A stretch of DNA of 64,000 bases from Flavobacterium sp. ZT3R18 (GTDB lineage Bacteria > Bacteroidota > Bacteroidia > Flavobacteriales > Flavobacteriaceae). Below are positions 45,028 through 51,817 of this stretch, piece after piece. The notes beneath the pieces were generated by a model. The model worked only from the letters and a program-made list of their open reading frames with translations. It was not told the origin of the DNA and searched no databases. Within the stretch, counting starts at the first letter, position 1. Each line of letters starts with the position of its first letter. The stretch lies in assembly GCF_007097385.1 (NCBI RefSeq), contig NZ_VJZS01000009.1:62001-126000 (forward strand), given 5' to 3'. The translations under genes were made by a program, and so were the position numbers.

Positions 45028-45066
45028 AAAACCCTTTTGGATACGTATCTAAAAGGGTTTTTTGTT
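45028..45066 (+). terminator. Terminator/attenuator 2 before the metY remnant
   Basis: Stem AAACCCTTTT / AAAAGGGTTT continued by the inner palindrome GATACGTATC, followed by TTTTTT. It stands 30 bases after the leader-peptide stop. Confidence 0.88.
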
Positions 45067-45175
45067 TTTCGGTCGAGAAGCGTATTGATAAACAGAGAAA
45101 AAAAATAAAAGAAAAATAGAAACTGAGAAAGTTTCGGTTTTTAATAAAATATATAAACTTAATAAAGTAGAAATT

Positions 45176-45352
45176 ATGAGTTCAAAAAATTTCGCAGCCA
45201 ATGCATTGCACGCTGAACAAGATGTAGCCAAACACGCAGCCAATTTATTTGGTTCTGCCAAAGATTTGATTCGACTCGCTGCTAGATGGGAAGATCTGGA
45301 GGATTTTAAAGTCTGTTGTTTGTCAAGAGTTTTTATCGAATTAAAAGCATAA
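45176..45352 (+). pseudogene. Internally deleted remnant of metY (O-acetylhomoserine sulfhydrylase)
   Basis: A 58-codon frame. Its start, MSSKNFAANALHAEQDVAKH, resembles the MetY N-terminus (KFAT-x-ALHAGHDV); AANLFGSA resembles the DHAANLF-x-LA region ~45 residues in; and KDLIRLAARWEDLEDFK resembles the MetY C-terminus (DLIRLSVG-x-ED-x-EDL). The ~350 residues between, including the PLP lysine, are missing, so no activity is possible. The end-to-end joining of N- and C-terminal pieces points to a large in-frame deletion followed by drift. It keeps its place behind the attenuator. MetY motifs are from memory; an alignment is needed. Confidence 0.6.
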
Positions 45353-45471
45353 AAGCACAATTGAATTTTTAGGAGACTAAACTCATTGTGTTAGAAACAA
45401 AAAAAATAAAATGCTGTAAAGCATTAGAATTATAAGCCATAAATAAATATTAATTACAAAAATAAAGTGCC

Positions 45472-45681
45472 ATGAAAATCATAACATATATCACAAGAAA
45501 AGTAGAGTTACTAAAAAAAGCAATTTTGAAAACAATAAAAGTAGAGCCGTTTAACCCTAAAAAAGAGTTGGATCACCCAAGATTTGAAGTGGATGAAAAC
45601 TTTGATTTGAAAGCTAAAAAAGGAAAGAATTCTTTATTGTTTCACATGTACTCTAAAGAAAACGGAACTCTTTTTATCTGA
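45472..45681 (+). CDS. Small protein of unknown function
   Basis: 69 residues, basic (MKIITYITRKVELLKKAILK; EVDENFDLKAKKGKNSLLFH). No signal peptide, no domain recognised. It lies 120 bp downstream of the metY remnant on the same strand. It could be a genuine small gene or the leftover of a larger one; the ATG is preceded by an A-rich leader as is normal here. Confidence 0.4.
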   Translation: MKIITYITRKVELLKKAILKTIKVEPFNPKKELDHPRFEVDENFDLKAKKGKNSLLFHMYSKENGTLFI

Positions 45682-45721
45682 AGATGAGTCTTAAAAACCA
45701 GAAATGGTAAGTATAAAGTTC

Positions 45722-45806
45722 TTTGCCACGAATTGTACGAATAAAAACGCGAAACATTCTTTTGAATAGAAATAGATTCGTGAGAATTAGTGTTATTCGT
45801 GGCAAA
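45722..45806. repeat. Inverted-repeat intergenic element (TTTGCCACGAAT family)
   Basis: 12-bp perfect terminal inverted repeats TTTGCCACGAAT (45722-45733) and ATTCGTGGCAAA (45795-45806), with internal subrepeats ACGAAT and ATTCGTGAG. This element type is, from memory, widespread between genes in Bacteroidota. Confidence 0.75.
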
Positions 45807-45854
45807 TTTTTAATTTTATGAGAAACCGTTGTTTCAATAATGAAAAAGAATTAT

Positions 45855-46013
45855 TTAGCTCTTAGTGATTAGCTAAGAGTAATTAGCCAAATGTGCTAGA
45901 AAAAATAGAAATCGATCACTAAAATTTTTTTCAGTTGATTTTTTTTGTAAAAAAATAACGCATTCATCTTATAGGTTCTGATTCTAAGCTAATCGCTAAT
46001 TACTGAATAGTTA
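45855..46013. repeat. Diverged family E intergenic element, copy 4
   Basis: Starts with AGCTCTTAGTGATTAGC and AGTAATTAGCC, core with ATGTGCTAGAA, ends with CTAAGCTAATCGCTAATTAC and TGAATAG. Same inverted GTGATTAG/CTAATC ends as the other copies. From here to the riboswitch (46014-46254) there is AT-rich DNA with a weak GTTCTTTT / AAAAGAAC inverted repeat and no gene. Confidence 0.5.
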
Positions 46014-46254
46014 GGATGAATTGAATAATAATTTGGTTGTTTCATAAAATAGTAGTTAATTTGCACCATTAAGTAAATGTTTCAAAATAAACCATACAAT
46101 TTGTCTCGTTCTTTTGCCCTTTTTCTTCGTTAAAAAATATTTCAATAGCCCAGCTATTCAAAGATTTTTTGCCTTAAAAAAGAACAAAATAACTTCGTCA
46201 AATTTTGCATGCTTTATTTCAAAACCTTTACTAAGTTCAGAAACGTATTGAAAT

Positions 46255-46358
46255 GTTATAAAGAAAGGCAGAGGGATTAGACCCAATGAAGCCTTAGCAA
46301 CCCTTCGATTTATCGAAGAAGGTGCTGCATTCTACCACGCCAAACGTGGGAAGATAAC
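46255..46358 (+). ncRNA. SAM-I riboswitch (S-box)
   Basis: Has the conserved S-box core: P1 GTTAT / ATAAC, AAAGGCAGAGGGATTAGACC, CAATGAAGCCTTAGCAACCC, a P3 stem CTTCGAT / ATCGAAG, AGGTGCTGCATTCTACCA and a P4 stem CCACG / CGTGG before AAGATAAC. It lies 75 bases upstream of metX. SAM binding should reduce metX expression. No strong terminator follows, so control is probably at translation; this is inferred. Confidence 0.95.
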
Positions 46359-46432
46359 ACAAAGAATTCATCTAGTTTTTTCTAGCTTTCTTCATAATAT
46401 TTCCAGGTACAAATCAAAAATTCATTAAAGAT

Positions 46433-47404
46433 TTGAAATTGGAAAATAAACCAACCACACTTACCATACAAAATTTCACTACCGAAAGTGGTGCTTTTTA
46501 TGTAACCATCAATTTGAGTTATCATCTTTTTGGCCCAGCCTTACATGCAGCACCTATTGTTTTGGTCAATCACGCTTTAACAGGGAACTCTCAAGTTGTG
46601 GGTTTAAAGGGATGGTGGAATGTACTTATTGGTGAAAACAGAACAATAGACACTAATAAATACACCATACTTGCTTTTAACGTACCCGGAAATGGCTTTG
46701 ATGATACCGTTATCGAAAACTATCAAGATTTTACAGCCAGAGATGTTGCCAGACTTTTTGTAGATGGGCTCAAAGCGCTTCAAATTAATCAATTGTTTGC
46801 TATTATTGGTGGTTCTGTAGGTGGCGGAATTGCTTGGGAAATTGCAGCATTAGAACCTAAAATAACCCAACATTTAATTCCTATTGCAACCGACTGGAAA
46901 TCCACAGATTGGCTAATCGCCAATTGCTTTTTGCAAGAACAAATTCTAAACAATTCGGCTAAGCCAATAGAAGACGCTCGAATTCACGCGATGCTGTGTT
47001 ATAGAACGCCAGAATCTTTTAAAGCAAAATTTGATCGAACAATCAACGAAGAATTAGCCGTTTTTAATATAGAGAGTTGGCTGAGTCATCACGGAGAAAA
47101 ACTGCAAGAACGTTTTCAGCTTTCGGCGTATAAGCTGATGAATCAATTGCTGAGAACGATAGATATTGCCAGAGATAGAGAATCTTTTCTTGCCGTAGCG
47201 TCTCAAATAGAAGCGGATATTCATATTATTGGAATCAATTCGGATTTGTTTTTTACGGTAAAGGAAAATAAAGAAACTTACGAGGAATTGAAAAAACACA
47301 AAGCCAATGTCACGTTTCAAGAGATTGACTCCATTCACGGACACGATGCTTTCTTGATTGAATACAAACAATTGGACAATTTGCTTAAAGGGGTTTTTCT
47401 TTAA
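46433..47404 (+). CDS. metX: Homoserine O-acetyltransferase (MetX-type alpha/beta hydrolase)
   Basis: 323 residues; makes O-acetylhomoserine for sulfhydrylation. Alpha/beta-hydrolase fold with NHALTGNSQVVGLKGWWNVL, FNVPGNGFDDT, nucleophile Ser in IIGGSVGGGIAWEIAALEP, Asp in INSDLFF and catalytic His in SIHGHDAFL. Shorter than the ~370-residue MetX, matching the compact Flavobacterium form. There is no ATG near the 5' end; the best start is TTG 46433, with a second TTG two codons later, or an ATT at 46424. Under SAM-I riboswitch control. Confidence 0.88.
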   Translation: MKLENKPTTLTIQNFTTESGAFYVTINLSYHLFGPALHAAPIVLVNHALTGNSQVVGLKGWWNVLIGENRTIDTNKYTILAFNVPGNGFDDTVIENYQDFTARDVARLFVDGLKALQINQLFAIIGGSVGGGIAWEIAALEPKITQHLIPIATDWKSTDWLIANCFLQEQILNNSAKPIEDARIHAMLCYRTPESFKAKFDRTINEELAVFNIESWLSHHGEKLQERFQLSAYKLMNQLLRTIDIARDRESFLAVASQIEADIHIIGINSDLFFTVKENKETYEELKKHKANVTFQEIDSIHGHDAFLIEYKQLDNLLKGVFL

Positions 47405-47440
47405 GAAATAAAAGGTTCTCGTTATACGAAAAGGTTCTTG

Positions 47441-47565
47441 GTCACCGCGTGAGGGATAGACGGAAGCTACCGAAGTAGCCCAGATAGCCCGACAGCATTA
47501 GGGAAAGGGGCCGAATAAGCGCAAAGAGAAGTTGGCCCCTTTTCCTAATGGTGGCACGCCCAAAG
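47441..47565 (+). ncRNA. Structured intergenic RNA-like element (GCGTGAGGGAT family)
   Basis: Outer closing pair GCGTG (47447-47451) / CACGC (47555-47559), a small GCTAC-CGAA-GTAGC hairpin (47465-47478), the single-stranded words GAGGGATAGACGGAAG and TAGCCCGACAG, then a 17-bp hairpin CATTAGGGAAAGGGGCC / GGCCCCTTTTCCTAATG (47496-47550). It is far more GC-rich than the surrounding DNA. The GCGTGAGGGAT ... AGCCCGACAGC ... CACGCCC frame is recurrent in Flavobacterium genomes as I recall and may belong to a known family such as Flavo-1; I cannot confirm that. Strand is assigned from these words. Confidence 0.65.
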
Positions 47566-47607
47566 GATGATTGTTATTTGCTAATTTATAGTTAACGGGT
47601 TTTCCTG

Positions 47608-47680
47608 CAAGGTCTTTTTTTTTGACCTTGTAGGTATTTGAATCGAACAAGAATACCTACAAGGTTTAAAAAAAACCTTG
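47608..47680. repeat. CCTTGTAGGTATT inverted repeat
   Basis: Arms CAAGGTC-T(n)-GACCTTGTAGGTATT and AATACCTACAAGGTTTA-A(n)-CCTTG, each arm itself a small palindrome, around the loop TGAATCGAACAAG. Located between the structured element and thrA; a Flavobacterium-type intergenic repeat. Confidence 0.7.
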
Positions 47681-47741
47681 CTGGAGAATAAGGATAGAAA
47701 AATTGGTTGAAACGAGAGTGTCGACTTTAAAAAATAAGAAA

Positions 47742-50156
47742 ATGAAGATATTAAAATTTGGAGGAAAGTCTTTGTCAAATGGAGACGGAATCAATAAAGT
47801 GGTGGCAATTATTGCCGGAAAAGTAGATAAAGGAGAACAGATTGCGGTGGTAGTTTCGGCCCGTGGGAATGCTACGGATGAATTAGAAAACATATTGGCT
47901 TTGGCTTCCCAAAACGGGGATTATAAACCGCTTTTTGAGGAATTTAAAAGCTACCAGCAAGATGTTTACAGTGATGTGGATTTGTCTGAAGAGTTCAATA
48001 AATTGGATAAACTTTTTGAGGGAGTGAGTTTGATTGGGGATTATAGCATTAAAATTAAAGATGAGGTTCTGTCTAAAGGAGAGTTGCTTTCGGCCAAATT
48101 ACTGACAGCTATTTTGATAAAAAATGGGATAAACGCCCGATTTGCCGATACTAGAGAGTTGATTAAAACCGATTCTAAATTTGGTGATGCGCAACCGGTA
48201 GAGCAACTTTCCAAGAAAAATGTGGTGGCCTATTTTAAACAAAATAACGGGACAACGGTAAACATCGTCACGGGTTTTATTGGTTCAAACAGTAAAAACG
48301 ACACCACAACTTTGGGTAGAAATGGCAGTAATTATACGGCCTCGCTTATTGCGAATTATCTGGATGCCGAAGAGCTTCAAAATTATACCCACGTTGACGG
48401 AATTTACACAGCGAATCCTGATTTGGTTTTGGATGCCAAGAAAATAGATCATTTGTCGTTTAACGAAGCGAATGAGTTGGCCAATTTTGGAGCAACAATT
48501 CTTCATGCTAAGACCATTATTCCTTTGTTGGAAAAAAATATTCCGCTTCGTATTTTGAATACGTTCAATCACGAAAATCAAGGAACGTTAATTACTGCTA
48601 AAGCGGATAAGGAAGGAATAAAAACGCTTTCGGTTCTGGAAAATGTGGCTTTGGTAAATCTGGAAGGTAGAGGATTGCTGGGAAAAACGGGTGTTGATGC
48701 CCGTATTTTTAAAGTGATGGGAGACAACGAAATTAGCGTTAGTATCATCTCTCAAGGATCTTCCGAAAGAGGAATTGGACTTGTGGTCGATGCTGATAAA
48801 GCGACACGCGCGATGATTGAATTGGAGAAAGAATTTGAAAATGATTTTTACTCGAAGGATGTCAATAAAATTACGGTTACCGATAATGTTTCGGTGATTT
48901 CGATTATTGGACAAGATTTAAGCACGTTTCATAAGCCCTACACGGCTTTGATCAAAAATAAAATTGTTCCTATCCTTTTCAACAACACGGTTACGGGTAA
49001 AAACGTGAGTTTGGTAGTCAAGAAATCGGAGTTGCACAAAGCGTTGAACGTGATTCACGGGGAGATTTTTGGAGTTTCGAAGAAAATAAACATTGCGATT
49101 TTTGGTCATGGACTGGTAGGAGGAACGTTGATTAATCAGATTTTAGAATCGGCTGCTGCCATCGAAAAACGTAAAGGGATCAAACTGAATGTTTTTGCAA
49201 TTGCCAATTCTAAAAATGTACTTTTGAATAAAGACGGTGTTTCGCCAAATTGGAGAAATGAAATCCAAACCAACGGAACTTCCTATACTATTGATGATGT
49301 TATTGCTTTTGCAAATGAGCATCACTTGGAGAATTTGATTGCCATTGACAACTCGGCATCTGCTGTTTTTGTTGAGAATTACATCAAATTGGCGGAGAAT
49401 AGTTTCGACTTAATTTCGTCTAATAAAGTGGCGAATACCTTGAGTTATGCGTTTTACAAACAGTTGCGTAAAGTATTAGAAGACAATCAAAAAACATATC
49501 TTTACGAAACGAATGTGGGTGCCGGTTTGCCATTGATTGATACGATAAAATTATTGCACCTTTCTGGTGAGAATATCACTAAGATAAAAGGAGTTTTCTC
49601 GGGAACTTTGAGTTATTTATTCAATAATTTCTCTGCAAAAGACGCTCCGTTTAGTGAAATATTAAAAGAAGCCATCGACAACGGTTACACAGAACCAGAC
49701 CCAAGAGAAGACCTTTGCGGAAATGACGTAGGTAGAAAATTATTGATTTTGGCGAGAGAATTGGACTTGCAAAATGAATTTGAAGAAATTTCGATTCAGA
49801 ACTTGATTCCGGAACATTTGCGTGAAGGAGATGTGTCGGATTTCTTGAATAAATTAACGGAGTTTGATCCTATTTATGCTAAAATAAAAGCAGATCAACA
49901 ACCGAATCATGTATTGCGATACATTGGAGAATTATCGGGGGATTTACAAAACGACAAAGGAAATCTGGAAGTGAAACTGGTTTCGGTGCCAAAGGACACT
50001 GCTTTGGGTGGATTGAAAGGATCGGATTCGTTCTTCGAAATTTACACGGAATCTTACGGAGACCGACCTATCGTGATTCAAGGAGCAGGAGCAGGATCGG
50101 CGGTTACGGCAAGAGGGGTTTTTGGAGATATTTTGAGATTATCGGATAAAGGATGA
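47742..50156 (+). CDS. thrA: Bifunctional aspartate kinase/homoserine dehydrogenase I
   Basis: First and third steps from aspartate to homoserine, feeding methionine and threonine. 804 residues from ATG 47742 (MKILKFGGKSLSNGDGINKV); a TTG start 13 codons upstream is unlikely. The kinase domain (1-~290) includes GFIGSNSKNDTTTLGRNGSN, then tandem ACT domains (~310-450; GKTGVDARIFKVMGDNEISV), then homoserine dehydrogenase (~460-800; IAIFGHGLVGGTLINQILES, TNVGAGLPLIDTIKLLHLSG, GVFSGTLSYLFNNF, GYTEPDPREDLCGNDVGRKL). The KFGGKS motif replaces the usual KFGGTS. Downstream of metX. Confidence 0.96.
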   Translation: MKILKFGGKSLSNGDGINKVVAIIAGKVDKGEQIAVVVSARGNATDELENILALASQNGDYKPLFEEFKSYQQDVYSDVDLSEEFNKLDKLFEGVSLIGDYSIKIKDEVLSKGELLSAKLLTAILIKNGINARFADTRELIKTDSKFGDAQPVEQLSKKNVVAYFKQNNGTTVNIVTGFIGSNSKNDTTTLGRNGSNYTASLIANYLDAEELQNYTHVDGIYTANPDLVLDAKKIDHLSFNEANELANFGATILHAKTIIPLLEKNIPLRILNTFNHENQGTLITAKADKEGIKTLSVLENVALVNLEGRGLLGKTGVDARIFKVMGDNEISVSIISQGSSERGIGLVVDADKATRAMIELEKEFENDFYSKDVNKITVTDNVSVISIIGQDLSTFHKPYTALIKNKIVPILFNNTVTGKNVSLVVKKSELHKALNVIHGEIFGVSKKINIAIFGHGLVGGTLINQILESAAAIEKRKGIKLNVFAIANSKNVLLNKDGVSPNWRNEIQTNGTSYTIDDVIAFANEHHLENLIAIDNSASAVFVENYIKLAENSFDLISSNKVANTLSYAFYKQLRKVLEDNQKTYLYETNVGAGLPLIDTIKLLHLSGENITKIKGVFSGTLSYLFNNFSAKDAPFSEILKEAIDNGYTEPDPREDLCGNDVGRKLLILARELDLQNEFEEISIQNLIPEHLREGDVSDFLNKLTEFDPIYAKIKADQQPNHVLRYIGELSGDLQNDKGNLEVKLVSVPKDTALGGLKGSDSFFEIYTESYGDRPIVIQGAGAGSAVTARGVFGDILRLSDKG

Positions 50157-50166
50157 TAATTTTAGT

Positions 50167-50181
50167 CCCGATAGCTATCGG
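50167..50181. repeat. CCGATAGCTATCGG palindrome
   Basis: TCCCGATAGCTATCGG after thrA, the same palindromic word that opens family E elements, here alone and followed by TTTTAGAGTTTTAGATTGAA words. Confidence 0.6.
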
Positions 50182-50271
50182 TTGCAGATTTTAGAGTTTT
50201 AGATTGAAGAATAGAAATATCCGTTGAATGTGCGTTAGAAAAATAGCACTATCAGCATTAAAAAAATAGTT

Positions 50272-50514
50272 ATGGTTGAAGTTTTTAATGGGTCGTATTT
50301 TGAGGCAATGAATGTTAGAAATTTACTGGAAGGAAAAGAAATTTCAGTTTTTACCCAAAATGAATATATGTCAAATATTGAACCTTGGGTTGTTGCTTCG
50401 GGAGGTTTAAATCCTGTAAAACTTCGAGTTCATGAATTGGATTTAGATGCATCAAAAATAATAGTTGAGGATTATTTAAATGGCAATAATAATTTAGATA
50501 CTGGGGATAAATAA
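50272..50514 (+). CDS. DUF2007 domain protein
   Basis: 80 residues covering a single DUF2007 ('putative signal transducing protein') domain: VEVFNGSYFEAMNVRNLLEG KEISVFTQNEYMSNIEPW and KLRVHELDLDASKIIVEDYL. A small ACT-like fold; function unknown. Downstream of thrA, same strand. Confidence 0.82.
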   Translation: MVEVFNGSYFEAMNVRNLLEGKEISVFTQNEYMSNIEPWVVASGGLNPVKLRVHELDLDASKIIVEDYLNGNNNLDTGDK

Positions 50515-50573
50515 AAAAATCCGTTGAATCCGCGTTTGAAAATCCGCGTCATCAGCGTTCAAAAAAGATAACA

Positions 50574-50645
50574 ATGAAAATAACACTTAACAGAGTAAAC
50601 GACAACTTTCACTTTGAATTAAAGAAGAAGGCTGGAATTCAATAA
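50574..50645 (+). pseudogene. Duplicated 5' fragment of the osmC gene
   Basis: The 50 bases 50574-50623 are identical to the first 50 bases of the OsmC gene at 51323-51372, including its ATG. After that the copy runs for a few unrelated codons to a stop at 50643-50645, encoding MKITLNRVNDNFHFELKK plus five residues. The LysE gene lies between the two copies. Confidence 0.85.
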
Positions 50646-50660
50646 TTTAAATAAAAAGAA

Positions 50661-51296
50661 ATGATACCATTAAACGAACTGATAGTTTTTATTTTAGCGG
50701 CTTTTTTACTTGTAATTACTCCTGGCCCAAATATGATTTACCTGATTTCCAGATCAATTACACAAGGGAAAAAAGCAGGTGTAATTTCACTATTAGGTAT
50801 CGTTTTTGGTTTTTTCTTTCATATCATTTTGGTTTCTTTCGGAATGACGGCACTTTTATTTGCTGTTCCTTTTGCCTATAATATTCTCAAAATTTCAGGG
50901 GTTTTATATCTTTTGTATTTGGCTTTTCAGGCAATTAAGCCTAATGGTAAAAATATTTTTGAGGCAAACAATAATATGGCTATTGATAAGCCCCGCAAAT
51001 TATTTAGTATTGGTTTTTTAACCAGTGTGCTCAATCCTAAAATTGCAGTATTTTATTTGTCATTTTTCCCGCAATTTATAAAGCCAGAATACGGATCGAT
51101 TATGACACAAAGTCTGCAACTGGGGATTTCTCAAGTAATGGTAAGTTTTACAGTCAATTTTATAATTGTGTTGACAGCATCTAGAATTTCACTGTTTTTT
51201 GCTAAAAAACCAACTTGGTTAAAAGTTCAAAAATGGTTTATGGCAGGGGTTTTAACTTCAATGGCGATTAAAATGGCATTTGCAAAAGCAAAATAA
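50661..51296 (+). CDS. LysE/RhtB-family amino-acid exporter
   Basis: 211 residues with five to six membrane helices and the family N-terminus: LIVFILAAFLLVITPGPNMI YLISRSI, QGKKAGVISLLGIVFGFF, FSIGFLTSVLNPKIAVFYLS FFPQFI. Exports amino acids or related metabolites; in this setting homoserine, threonine or a sulfur amino acid is plausible but not shown. It sits between a 50-bp duplication of the osmC 5' end, suggesting insertion at that locus. Confidence 0.93.
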   Translation: MIPLNELIVFILAAFLLVITPGPNMIYLISRSITQGKKAGVISLLGIVFGFFFHIILVSFGMTALLFAVPFAYNILKISGVLYLLYLAFQAIKPNGKNIFEANNNMAIDKPRKLFSIGFLTSVLNPKIAVFYLSFFPQFIKPEYGSIMTQSLQLGISQVMVSFTVNFIIVLTASRISLFFAKKPTWLKVQKWFMAGVLTSMAIKMAFAKAK

Positions 51297-51322
51297 TATA
51301 AAGTAATTGATAATTAGAAAAC

Positions 51323-51748
51323 ATGAAAATAACACTTAACAGAGTAAACGACAACTTTCACTTTGAATTAAAAAACGAAAGAGGTCATATCGTAAATGTA
51401 GATAGCCGTCCTGAATTTGGAGGGAATGATATGGGAGCAAGTCCAATGGAATTGGTATTAATGGGCGTTGCAGGTTGCAGCGCGATTGATATGATTTCGA
51501 TTCTAAAGAAACAACGTCAGGAAATTACTTCATTCAAAGCTGAGGTAGAAGGCGAACGCGTACAAGTAGGAGAGGCAAAACCATTCAAAGATATTCACGT
51601 TGTGTTTTATTTGGAAGGAGCAATCAATGAAGAAAAAGCGGCTAGAGCGGCACAACTTTCTTTTGAGAAATACTGTTCGGTTTCAAAAACATTGGAACCA
51701 ACCGCAACGATACATTATAAAGTAGTTTTGAATAATAAATCATTATAG
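51323..51748 (+). CDS. OsmC/Ohr-family protein
   Basis: 141 residues with the OsmC fold: HIVNVDSRPEFGGNDMGASP MELVLMGVAGCSAIDMISIL KKQ and the second conserved Cys in FEKYCSVSKTLEPTATI. The two Cys (about 53 and 113) are those of thiol-dependent peroxidases reducing organic hydroperoxides. Next to metZ; in the ancestral arrangement it was probably directly downstream of the DUF2007 gene. Confidence 0.9.
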   Translation: MKITLNRVNDNFHFELKNERGHIVNVDSRPEFGGNDMGASPMELVLMGVAGCSAIDMISILKKQRQEITSFKAEVEGERVQVGEAKPFKDIHVVFYLEGAINEEKAARAAQLSFEKYCSVSKTLEPTATIHYKVVLNNKSL

Positions 51749-51783
51749 TTTAATTAAAGAGATTGGTTTTGAATATTCCAACG

Positions 51784-51811
51784 ACTTTAAACCTTAAACT
51801 TTAAACAAAAA
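51784..51811 (+). promoter_or_regulatory. TTTAAAC leader motif before metZ
   Basis: CTTTAAACCTTAAACTTTAAAC followed by an A-run, ending a few bases before the metZ ATG at 51818. Same motif as before etfA, cysD and cysN. Confidence 0.45.
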
Positions 51812-51817
51812 AATAGA

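Noticed and set aside
45049..45360. 103-codon reverse-strand frame over the metY remnant
   Set aside because: It lies opposite the forward frame that carries recognisable MetY words and runs into the attenuator terminator; no domain.
47441..47565. tRNA or tmRNA in the GC-rich element
   Set aside because: No cloverleaf, no TTCGA loop and no CCA-type acceptor arm; the pairing pattern is a nested stem with two hairpins.
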